Of a DNA stretch of 64,000 nt, positions 40,201-47,641 are shown one piece after another. A program made the translations under genes and the position numbers. This DNA comes from Erythrobacter colymbi. GTDB lineage: Bacteria > Pseudomonadota > Alphaproteobacteria > Sphingomonadales > Sphingomonadaceae. The notes beneath the pieces were generated by a model. That model was not told the DNA's origin and did not search any database. It saw only the letters and a list, made by a program, of their open reading frames with translations. Within the stretch, counting starts at the first letter, position 1. Every line of letters begins with the position of its first letter. The stretch is taken from positions 1-64,000 of the forward strand of contig NZ_MUYK01000006.1 in assembly GCF_002155685.1 (NCBI RefSeq), written 5' to 3'.

Positions 40201-42741
40201 TCAGGCGCCCACCAGCAGCCGCTCGATCTCGGTCATGCCATAGGGCTTGCGCAGCACCGCTTCCGCACCCAGCCGGTCGAAGCTGCTCGCTCCCTCGGCA
40301 TAGCCCGTCGCCAGCACGAAGCGCACCCCGGCCGCCCGCAGCGCCTCGGCGATGGGTTCGCTGCTTTCGCCGCCGAGGTTGAAGTCGATGATCGCGAAGT
40401 CCCAGCGCATCTCCCCGATCGCGGCCAGCGCGCCGGTGACCGAGCTTTCCAGCCGCACCTCCGCCACGCCGAGCCGCTTCAGGTTCTCCTCGGTGTCGAG
40501 CGCGATGATGATGCTGTCCTCGACCACCAGCACCCGCGCCGGATGCACCGCGCCGGTCGCCGCGCGCAGCGGCTCGGGCGCGGGCGGCGCGATGCGGCGC
40601 GCACCGGCCTCGGGCGTGGCGAGATAGCGGCCGGGGATCAGGAACTCCGCCTCCACCCCGGCCAGCTTGTAGCGCACGTCGGCCTCGCCCTGGAGATCGT
40701 GCGGGATCGAGCGGGTGATGATGGTCGATCCGAAACCGTGGCGGCTCGGCGCGGTCACCGGCGGGCCGCCGACCTCGCGCCAGCGCAGCGCCAGATCGCC
40801 GAAGGCGGTGCGCGCCAGCGCCACCTCGACCGTCCCCGCGCGCGCCGACAGGCTGCCGTACTTGGCCGAGTTGGTCGCCAGCTCGTGCACCACCAGCGCG
40901 AGGATGGTGTAGGCCTCGGGCGTTACCAGCACATCCTCGCCCGACAGGCGGAAGCGCGCGCGGTTGGCATCGCCATAGGGGGCAAGCTCGGCCTCGATCA
41001 GCCGCGCGAGGCTCGCCGGGCCCCAGTTCTTCGCCGTGATATTGTCATGCGCCGCCGCCAGCGCCGCGATGCGCCCGCCTATGATCGCGGCAAAGCCCGG
41101 CACCGAGAGCGCCTCGGCCTGCGATTGCGACACCAGCGCGCGGATCAGCCCGAGGATGTTGCGCACGCGGTGATTGAGCTCGGCGATCAGCAGGTCCTGC
41201 TGTTCGGCCGCGCGGGTGCGCTCGCGGGTGAGGTCCTCGCTCATGCGCAGGATCACCTCGATCAGCGTGCGGCGCAGGCGCGCGGCGATCTCGCATTCCT
41301 CGGGGCTCCAGTCGGCCGAGTGGCCGCGCACCGTTTCCTGCCACGCGGCAAAGCTGGCGCGCGGCTGGAGCATTTCGCCCGGCGCTGCGGTCGCCTTCTG
41401 CGGGTCGCCCGCCCATGTGACGGTGCGTTCGAGCGGGCGGCGCCACAGCACCAGCGAATCCCGCGTGCCGCGTGACAGCGGCAGCACCAGCGCCCCGGCG
41501 GCGCGGGCGGCGAAGGGTGCGGCTTCGGCGATCTGGTCCGCAAGCCGCGTGGTCGAGTGGGTCGCCCCGCCCAGCGTGCTCGACAGCAGCGGGGCGAGCG
41601 CACGGAACTCGCTTTCCTCGGGCGCCTCGCCGCTGGCGCGGTATTCGCCATCGGCGAAGAGCGAGATGCCGTCATGCTGGATCGTGCCGCGCAGCAGCTC
41701 TTCGATCATCGGCAGGCTGTCGGCGAGGGTAACGCCTCCCGCGAGGCGCAGCAGCAGCCGGTCGTTCAATTGCCGCGCGCGTTCCCGCAGGGATTCGGCC
41801 TGCGCCACCAGAATACGGTCGAGCATCAGCGAAAAGGTCTGGCTCAGCAATTCGGCGACGGTGCGCAGCGAATAGGGTGGCAGGCGCGCCTCGCGGTGGT
41901 GGCACGAGATCATGCCCCACAGCCGGTCATGCCGCACAATCGCGATGGCCAGCGAGGCACCGACGCCCATGTTGCGCATATAGGCGAGGTGCATCTTCGA
42001 GTGCGAGCGCAGCATCGACATGGAGAGGTCGAGCGGATCGTCCTCCGGGCCGAGCGCGGGGATGATCGGCACGGCTTCGGACTGCATGTCTGCGATGATG
42101 CGGAAGCGGTTGCGGCGGAACAGCTCGCGCGCCTGTTGCGGAATGTCGGCGGCGGGGTAGCGCAGGCCCTTGAAGGGTTCGAGCTCGGCGTGACGGTCCT
42201 CGGCGATCACCTCCCCGCTTTCGTCGGGGTGGAAGCGGTAGACCATCACGCGGTCATAGCCGGTCATCTGCCGCACCAGCCGCGCGGCGGTGTCGCACAG
42301 CGTGGCCAGCGTGCCCGCCGCTTCGAGCTGCGCGATCACGGGCACGATCATGCTGACATGGTCGGCGAAATCGTTGCGGGCGTGGGGCTCGAACTCGATG
42401 ATCGAAAGCCCGCAGCTCTTGTGGACGGCGCAGTCGAACATCTGCCCCGTGCCCGCCAGATCGAGCCCGAAGCGGCGTTCGAGCGTGTCGACCCCCGCAA
42501 GGTTCGCCAGCGCATCGGTGATGGTGGCAAGCGCCGGCGCGGCGATGAAAGCGGCGAGCGGCGTTCCGGTGGTGGGCAGTTCGGCGAGGGCGAGCAGCGC
42601 GGCGACGTTGGCCGAGACGTGCGCGAGGCGCCCGTCGCGGTCTGCGGCGATGAGGCCGCCAAAGCTCTGCACCGCGGCGATGTGGTGGATCGCCTCGCGG
42701 TCGCACTCGGTCAGCGCGTCGGGCCGCTGGTGGAGGTTCAT
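40201..42741 (-). CDS. bphP: Bacteriophytochrome with HWE kinase and receiver
   Basis: 846 residues: PAS, GAF, PHY, HWE-type kinase, receiver. Biliverdin ligand Cys13 in LTECDREAIHHI; GAF RYPAADIPQQAR (Asp about 199) and the chromophore His in SKMHLAYMRNMGVGAS (about 249); PHY tongue PRASFAAWQETVRG. Kinase His near 522 in ELNHRVRNILG, N-box VVHELATNSAKYG, and the LRWREVGGP motif that names HWE kinases. Receiver Asp in FAIIDFNLGG (about 785). Red/far-red light sensor. Two differences from the canonical pattern: IHHIAAVQSFG where IHIPGAIQPHG is usual, and PAADIP for PASDIP. Start overlaps the heme oxygenase stop. Confidence 0.92.
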   Translation of the reverse strand: MNLHQRPDALTECDREAIHHIAAVQSFGGLIAADRDGRLAHVSANVAALLALAELPTTGTPLAAFIAAPALATITDALANLAGVDTLERRFGLDLAGTGQMFDCAVHKSCGLSIIEFEPHARNDFADHVSMIVPVIAQLEAAGTLATLCDTAARLVRQMTGYDRVMVYRFHPDESGEVIAEDRHAELEPFKGLRYPAADIPQQARELFRRNRFRIIADMQSEAVPIIPALGPEDDPLDLSMSMLRSHSKMHLAYMRNMGVGASLAIAIVRHDRLWGMISCHHREARLPPYSLRTVAELLSQTFSLMLDRILVAQAESLRERARQLNDRLLLRLAGGVTLADSLPMIEELLRGTIQHDGISLFADGEYRASGEAPEESEFRALAPLLSSTLGGATHSTTRLADQIAEAAPFAARAAGALVLPLSRGTRDSLVLWRRPLERTVTWAGDPQKATAAPGEMLQPRASFAAWQETVRGHSADWSPEECEIAARLRRTLIEVILRMSEDLTRERTRAAEQQDLLIAELNHRVRNILGLIRALVSQSQAEALSVPGFAAIIGGRIAALAAAHDNITAKNWGPASLARLIEAELAPYGDANRARFRLSGEDVLVTPEAYTILALVVHELATNSAKYGSLSARAGTVEVALARTAFGDLALRWREVGGPPVTAPSRHGFGSTIITRSIPHDLQGEADVRYKLAGVEAEFLIPGRYLATPEAGARRIAPPAPEPLRAATGAVHPARVLVVEDSIIIALDTEENLKRLGVAEVRLESSVTGALAAIGEMRWDFAIIDFNLGGESSEPIAEALRAAGVRFVLATGYAEGASSFDRLGAEAVLRKPYGMTEIERLLVGA

Positions 42742-43346
42742 GCGGGAAGGCTCTCGGGCGTCCGGGCGGCCTCTGCCACGCCGAGGAAATGGGCGAAGAC
42801 GGCTTCGGCGGCGCGGGTTGCGCCTTCGGCCTCGGCCGGGTCGGCGGGCTGCTCGATCCGCGCGCGCAGACCCTGCCAGAAGGCCATCATCGCCGCGTCG
42901 CCGAGGAAGGCGGCCGGCCATGCCCCGCCGCCGATGCGCTCGACCTGCTTGGCGGTGTGCTTGTTGCCAAGCGCCGATCCGGCCAGCACCCAGGCCGCGC
43001 CAAGCGCCGCGCCGGGATCGCGGTAGTTCGAGGGCGCGAAGGCGGGGCTGGCGGCGGGAAGGCTGAGGCCCAGAGCGGCGAGGTCGCTCGCGACCAGCGC
43101 GGTCTGGCGCGGGGGTTCGAGGTCAGTCGGGGCGTTGTCGGCGAGCCATGCCTCCAGCGGGACGCGCGCGGCGTGTTGCAGGCTGAGGAAGCGGGCGTAG
43201 TCGGCGCGGGTCTGCCAGCCGCTTGCGGCCTGCATGGCATGGTCGAGCAGCTCATGCGCGGCCATCGTCGCGGCGCGCAACTGCTCCCGCAGGCTTTCGC
43301 CCGGCTCTGCCCTCGCACTGGCCGCCCGTCTGCTGGCCGACGCCAT
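42738..43346 (-). CDS. bphO: Biliverdin-producing heme oxygenase (BphO)
   Basis: 202 residues, mostly helical. Proximal heme ligand His31 in MAAHELLDHAM and the distal-helix Gly-rich motif LAGSALGNKHTAKQV are in the right places for bacterial heme oxygenases. It opens heme to biliverdin, the chromophore of the phytochrome encoded next; the four-base ATGA overlap ties synthesis of both. Residues 1-17 are Ala/Arg-rich and probably disordered. The ATG at 43346 has GGACGGGCGGT upstream. A 24-bp palindrome lies about 80 bases upstream. Confidence 0.88.
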   Translation of the reverse strand: MASASRRAASARAEPGESLREQLRAATMAAHELLDHAMQAASGWQTRADYARFLSLQHAARVPLEAWLADNAPTDLEPPRQTALVASDLAALGLSLPAASPAFAPSNYRDPGAALGAAWVLAGSALGNKHTAKQVERIGGGAWPAAFLGDAAMMAFWQGLRARIEQPADPAEAEGATRAAEAVFAHFLGVAEAARTPESLPA

Positions 43347-43427
43347 ACCGCCCGTCCTTCCCGCCCGAATCGGCGTGACTGCCGAACTGCCGCATGATCC
43401 CGAGTGTAAGGCAATTTAGGCAAAATA

Positions 43428-43451
43428 TTGTGTCAGATTTCTATGACACAA
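43428..43451. promoter_or_regulatory. 24-bp palindrome with TGT-N12-ACA, upstream of bphO
   Basis: Arms TTGTGTCA (43428-43435) and TGACACAA (43444-43451) are perfectly symmetrical around GATTTCTA. It contains TGT-N12-ACA, the consensus of the PpsR/CrtJ repressor of phototrophic alphaproteobacteria (established knowledge). On the minus strand TTGTGT and TATTTT, spaced 18 bases apart, could be a -35/-10 pair with the palindrome between them. PpsR itself is not in the window. Confidence 0.55.
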
Positions 43452-43503
43452 ACTTTGGATAGGGGCAATCGGCCGATGGGGGGCAGGCCGGTGCGGGCGC
43501 GGC

Positions 43504-43803
43504 TCAGGGGGCGAGCAGGCGTCCGGCTTCCTTCTTCACCGCCGCTTCGAGCGGGCCCTTCATCACGCTGAGCAGCAGCGGCAGGTCCATCTCGATCACC
43601 ACCTCGTTCTCGCGCACCTCGACCCAGCCGGGGATCGACTGGCCCATCACCTCGGCGGTGATGCTCATGCGGTCTTCGCTGGGCCAGGCGGTGGTGACGC
43701 GGGCGAGGCCGGCGGGGAAGAAGCTGCCGATCTCGTCGGCGTGCTTGTGCATCCGGCGGCGCACTTCCTCCTTGCCGAGGGTGTGGGGAAGGGTCACGCG
43801 CAT
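43504..43803 (-). CDS. Polyhydroxyalkanoic acid system family protein
   Basis: 99 residues. Pattern MRVTLPHTLGKEEVRRRMHK, FFPAGLARVTTAWPSED and IPGWVEVRENEVVIEMDLP is that of the PHA-system family (TIGR02610-like), small proteins often near PHA genes whose role is unknown. No phaC or phasin is in the window. The next gene on this strand starts three bases upstream of this one's ATG, so it is the last gene of a telA-xpaC-like transcript. Confidence 0.8.
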   Translation of the reverse strand: MRVTLPHTLGKEEVRRRMHKHADEIGSFFPAGLARVTTAWPSEDRMSITAEVMGQSIPGWVEVRENEVVIEMDLPLLLSVMKGPLEAAVKKEAGRLLAP

Positions 43804-43806
43804 GGC

Positions 43807-44625
43807 TCAGCGCTCCTGCTTTGCGGGGATCGCCGAGAAATCGGGCAGCGGCACGCCGGTGTCGGGCATGCCCGAGGCGTCTTCGAGGGCCTCCGCTCCG
43901 CCATAGCGGTATTCGAGATAGCGGCTCTTGATCGCCAGATCGTCAAGCGCGCCTTCGGCCAGCCGCCGCGTCACGCGGTCGACCTCGCCCGAGAGCTTCT
44001 CGAGGCTTTCGACAAGGCGCGCGTCGGCGGTCTTGCCGGCATATTCCTCCGCGCGCAGGTGTGCGGGGATCTTGCGGTAGTTGTCGATCGTCTCGGGGAT
44101 ATATTCGCCGACCAGCTCGCGCACTTCGGCCATCGCCGGTTCGTCCTCGCCGAGGCCCTTCAGTTGCAGCCCGAGCGCATCGAGCTGCACGCCCAGCTTG
44201 TCGACCAGCGCCTGCGCGGCCGGGGGCAAAGCGGGGCGCTGGGCCTCCAGCCAGATCTCGGTGCGCGCGACCATCTGGTGCGGATTGCCCTGCTTGAGTT
44301 CGGCGCGCTGGGGGACCTTGACCTTGCCTGTCATGGCGAAAACGCCGACCGCCACCACGGTCGCGACGAGGGTCGCCATGAAGCCCCAGAACAGCAGTGG
44401 GCCGACAACCGCGCTGAAGATTCCCGCGCCGATCCAGATCGCGACGATCGCCAGCGCGACATTGCGCACCCGCTTCAGCAAGCTCTTCATCTTGAGCTCG
44501 GCCGAGGCCTTGCCGATGCTTGCCCCGCGCGGCGCGGGGCGGTGGGTGCCGCCATCGCGCTGGGTGACGAGGCTCCGCTTCGCCTCGCGCAGGATGCGGT
44601 CGGATTCGCGGGTGCTGTCTGCCAT
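43807..44625 (-). CDS. XpaC-like membrane protein, partner of TelA
   Basis: 272 residues: charged N-terminus, two adjacent membrane helices (about 50-95, NVALAIVAIWIGAGIFSAVVG then WGFMATLVATVVAVGVFAM), then a long helical cytoplasmic domain (VDKLGVQLDALGLQLKGLGED, LVESLEKLSGEVDRVTRRL). Weakly like XpaC, which in Bacillus is paired with a TelA protein; the gene directly follows telA here with a TGATG overlap, which is the main support. ATG 44625 was preferred; GTG 44628 is one codon earlier. Function unknown; probably envelope or toxic-anion stress. Confidence 0.7.
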   Translation of the reverse strand: MADSTRESDRILREAKRSLVTQRDGGTHRPAPRGASIGKASAELKMKSLLKRVRNVALAIVAIWIGAGIFSAVVGPLLFWGFMATLVATVVAVGVFAMTGKVKVPQRAELKQGNPHQMVARTEIWLEAQRPALPPAAQALVDKLGVQLDALGLQLKGLGEDEPAMAEVRELVGEYIPETIDNYRKIPAHLRAEEYAGKTADARLVESLEKLSGEVDRVTRRLAEGALDDLAIKSRYLEYRYGGAEALEDASGMPDTGVPLPDFSAIPAKQER

Positions 44626-45836
44626 CACTTATCCAGTGCGAGCAGCGACGGTGTCTGCGCGGCGACCTTGGCCTGCGCCTGCGCCTGCCCTTCCGCGCGG
44701 GCGATGTAGCCCTTGGACTTCTCGACCTCGCTGGTCAGCACGTTGACCGTCTGCTTCATCGAATCGAGCGCGCGCACCTTGAAGGCGTCGACCTCGTCCA
44801 TCGTGTCGTAGATGTTCTGGAAAGCGCGCTGGAGGGTTTCGAGCGGGATCGTGCTCGCGGCGGCCTGCTCGTGGATCTGCGCGGTCTGTTCGCGCAGCAG
44901 CGTGCTGGTCGAATCGATGATGTCGCTGGTGGTCTTGTTCAAGGCCGTGATTTGCCCGAGCACGAGGCGCTGGTTGGTCATCGCCTGCGCCACCGTCACC
45001 GCGGTGCGCAGCGCGCCCACCGTGGTGGTCGACGCGCGGTCGACGCCCTTCACCAGCTCGACATTGTTCTTCTTCACGAGATCGAGCGCGAGGTAGCCCT
45101 GCACGCTCACCGCCATCTGCGTCAGCAGGTCCTGCGTGCGCTGGCGGACATAGAACAGCGCCGATTCCCGCAGCGCCTTGGCCTTTTCCGGGTCCGAGCT
45201 GTCGAGTTCGAGCGCCTTGGCTTCCAGCCGCTCGTCGAGGGTCTTGGCGATGTGGATCATCTGCTCCAGCTCGCCCATCGCCGCCCACAGCTTCTGGCGC
45301 TCGGTATCGATCGCGGCGTTATCGAGATGCAGCTCCTTCTTGCCGCTTTCCAGCCGCTTGAGGATCGCGCTGATATGCCCCTGCGCGGATGTATAGCTGT
45401 CGAAGTAGTTCTTGATCTTGTTGCCGAAAGGAATGATCCCGAGGATCTTGCGCGGCCCCGACAGCTTGCCCTGCTTGCCCGGATCGAGGTCCTCGACCGT
45501 GCGGCGCAGTTCGGCGAGGTCCTTGCCCACGCTCCCGTCGGCATCCATCGCCCGCACCGGCCGGTCGAGGAAGCGGTTCGACATCGCGGCCGCCGCGCGG
45601 ATCTGTTCCTGCCCCATGCGGGTGATCTGGTCGACCTTCTCGCCGAACTGCGGCGAATTGGCATCGACCGCGACCAGCTCCTCGACGAAGGCATCGACCT
45701 TGGTGTCGAGCTTGGACTTCTGCTCGGTCGTGACCGGCACCAGCCCCGCCGCCTTCTCGGGCGCGACCACCGGCACCGGATCGGGCGGGGTCAGGGTGAA
45801 TTCGGTGGCGGTGGCGGTCTGCGTCTCGGTGCTCAT
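44625..45836 (-). CDS. telA: TelA family toxic-anion resistance protein
   Basis: 403 residues, almost entirely alpha-helical with long coiled-coil stretches and no membrane segment. Family features: QITRMGQEQIRAAAAMSNRFLDRPVRAM, SGPRKILGIIPFGNKIKNYFDSY, ALNKTTSDIIDSTSTLLREQ. TelA is linked to tellurite and bacteriocin/antibiotic tolerance in some bacteria; its mechanism is not known. A clear promoter with an overlapping palindrome precedes it (45887-45916). Confidence 0.9.
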   Translation of the reverse strand: MSTETQTATATEFTLTPPDPVPVVAPEKAAGLVPVTTEQKSKLDTKVDAFVEELVAVDANSPQFGEKVDQITRMGQEQIRAAAAMSNRFLDRPVRAMDADGSVGKDLAELRRTVEDLDPGKQGKLSGPRKILGIIPFGNKIKNYFDSYTSAQGHISAILKRLESGKKELHLDNAAIDTERQKLWAAMGELEQMIHIAKTLDERLEAKALELDSSDPEKAKALRESALFYVRQRTQDLLTQMAVSVQGYLALDLVKKNNVELVKGVDRASTTTVGALRTAVTVAQAMTNQRLVLGQITALNKTTSDIIDSTSTLLREQTAQIHEQAAASTIPLETLQRAFQNIYDTMDEVDAFKVRALDSMKQTVNVLTSEVEKSKGYIARAEGQAQAQAKVAAQTPSLLALDK

Positions 45837-45886
45837 GCCGTCTCTCGTGCTCCCTTTCGCCCGCAGCTCGCGCGCGCGCTCCCCAC

Positions 45887-45906
45887 TGTATTAGTGATCT
45901 AAGACA
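45887..45906. promoter_or_regulatory. 20-bp palindrome over the telA promoter
   Basis: TGT-A-TTAG-TGAT-CTAA-G-ACA: arms TGTNTTAG / CTAANACA are symmetrical except one position. It covers the -10 and part of the spacer of the promoter at 45888-45916, as a repressor operator would. Resembles operators of GntR/YtrA-type regulators as I recall them; no such gene is in the window. Confidence 0.55.
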
Positions 45907-45916
45907 CGCCTTTCAA
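45888..45916 (-). promoter_or_regulatory. Sigma-70-type promoter of telA-xpaC operon
   Basis: Read on the minus strand: TTGAAA (-35, 45911-45916), 17-base spacer, TAATAC (-10, 45888-45893). Five of six matches in each box. Transcription would start near 45880, giving a leader of about 40-45 bases before the telA ATG. Confidence 0.7.
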
Positions 45917-46034
45917 GCGGGCCTGCATATCGTAAGCCGGAAACCCGCGCCGCGTCCACCGCGCGCGCGATCTTGGCTTTCCGGGCGGGGTCGGGCTATC
46001 GCTCGGGCAGCACGCAGCGGCCAGAAGGCGAGAC

Positions 46035-47621
46035 ATGACAGACGATCCCACCCCTGCCGCCTCGCCCGAGGCCGCGATTGCAGCCGAAGCGACCGGCGGC
46101 AGCCCGGCTGCCGGGGACGCGCCTGCGCCTGCCTCGCCGGCCCCGCCGGAAGGTGTGTGGGAACAGGTTCGCCAGTGGTGGAAGGTGCACGTCAGCGGCG
46201 CGGTCGATCAGGCCGAGGTGACCGAGCGCCGGCGCGAGGACAGCCGCCTGTCGGAGCACTACCTGTTCATGACCGCGATGAGCGGCGGGATCGCGGTGCT
46301 CGGCCTGCTACTCTCCTCGCCCGCCGTGGTGATCGGGGCGATGCTGCTTTCGCCGCTGATGGGCCCGATCATGGGGCTGGGCTTCGCGCTCGCGATCGGC
46401 GACTGGGACTGGCTCAAGGCGAGCTTCCGCACGCTCCTGCTGGGCAGCGCGATGGCAGTGCTGCTGTGCGCCTGCCTCGTCTTCGTCTCCCCGATCCAGA
46501 GCATCACCAGCGAGATCGCCGCGCGCACCCGGCCCAATCTGTTCGATCTGTTCGTGGCGCTGTTCTCGGCGCTCGCCGGGGCCTACGCCATGATCCGCGG
46601 CAAGGAGGGCGCGATCGTCGGCGTCGCCATCGCCACCGCGCTGATGCCGCCGCTCGCGGTGGTGGGCTTCGGCCTTGCGACCTGGAACTGGACGGTATTC
46701 TCGGGCGCGCTGCTGCTGTTCGTGACCAACTTCCTCACCATCGCGCTGACCGCTTTCGGCATGGCGCGGCTCTACGGCTTCCGGGCGAACCTTTCGCGCG
46801 GGCAATCGCGGTTCCAGACGGCGATGATCGCGCTGGTGCTGGTTGCGCTCGCGGTGCCGCTCGGTTTCACGCTCCAGCGGATCGCGTGGGAAGCCAACGC
46901 CCAGCGCATCGTGCGCGGCGAGATCCGCGCGCAGTTCGATGCGGGATCGAAGCTCGACACCCTCGAGATCGATTTCGCCGCGCAGCCGGTGGGGATCGAG
47001 GCGGTGGTCTTCACCCCCGTGCTGAGGCCCGAGGTCGAAGCAGGCCTCGCGCGCGCTCTCTCCGAGCGGCTGGGCGAGGCGGTGAAGCTCGATCTGGTGC
47101 AATACGAGGTCGGCACCGCCGCGACCGCTGCCGAACGCGCCCAGCTTTCCGCCGCGCGCGAACAGGGCGAGCGCGCCGCATCGGGCCGCGCGGCGGCGCT
47201 GGCGGTGCGGCTGGCTCTCGCCGCAGGCACGTCCGAGAACGAGGTGCTGATCGACGAGCCCCGCAGCCGCGCGCTGGTGCGCGCCAAGCCGCTGCCGGGG
47301 GCGAGCCTCGCAACCTACCGCGCGCTCGAAGCGCGGATCGCGGCGAGCGAGCCCGATTGGCGGATCGAACTCGTCCCGCCGTCGGCCCCGCTTGCGGTGA
47401 CGATTGCCGCGAGGGATGGCGAACCGGACAAGGCGGCCCTCGCGCTGGTGCAGTGGGCCGCGCAGCGGCTGGACCGCGGTGTGCTGCTCACCGGGCCGGA
47501 GGGCGAGGCGGAAGCGGCGGCGGAGGTCTTGCGCGAAGGCGGCGTGACGGTCGAGGTCAGTGCGGGCGGAGCGCCGCTGCGGGCGGGCTGGGCGGACGAG
47601 GGCGGCTTGCCCGACCGGTAG
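46035..47621 (+). CDS. DUF389 membrane protein
   Basis: 528 residues. Ala/Pro-rich cytoplasmic N-terminus (1-45), a block of about six membrane helices with the DUF389 signature MSGGIAVLGLLLSSPAVVIGAMLLSPLMGPI and REGAIVGVAIATALMPPLAVVG-like motif, then a soluble C-terminal region (about 290-528) rich in Ala/Glu. Function of the family is unknown. Divergent from telA, sharing a 198-base region. The C-terminal half seems poorly conserved and may be regulatory. Confidence 0.85.
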   Translation: MTDDPTPAASPEAAIAAEATGGSPAAGDAPAPASPAPPEGVWEQVRQWWKVHVSGAVDQAEVTERRREDSRLSEHYLFMTAMSGGIAVLGLLLSSPAVVIGAMLLSPLMGPIMGLGFALAIGDWDWLKASFRTLLLGSAMAVLLCACLVFVSPIQSITSEIAARTRPNLFDLFVALFSALAGAYAMIRGKEGAIVGVAIATALMPPLAVVGFGLATWNWTVFSGALLLFVTNFLTIALTAFGMARLYGFRANLSRGQSRFQTAMIALVLVALAVPLGFTLQRIAWEANAQRIVRGEIRAQFDAGSKLDTLEIDFAAQPVGIEAVVFTPVLRPEVEAGLARALSERLGEAVKLDLVQYEVGTAATAAERAQLSAAREQGERAASGRAAALAVRLALAAGTSENEVLIDEPRSRALVRAKPLPGASLATYRALEARIAASEPDWRIELVPPSAPLAVTIAARDGEPDKAALALVQWAAQRLDRGVLLTGPEGEAEAAAEVLREGGVTVEVSAGGAPLRAGWADEGGLPDR

Positions 47622-47641
47622 CTTCCCCCTAGGCCGGAGCC

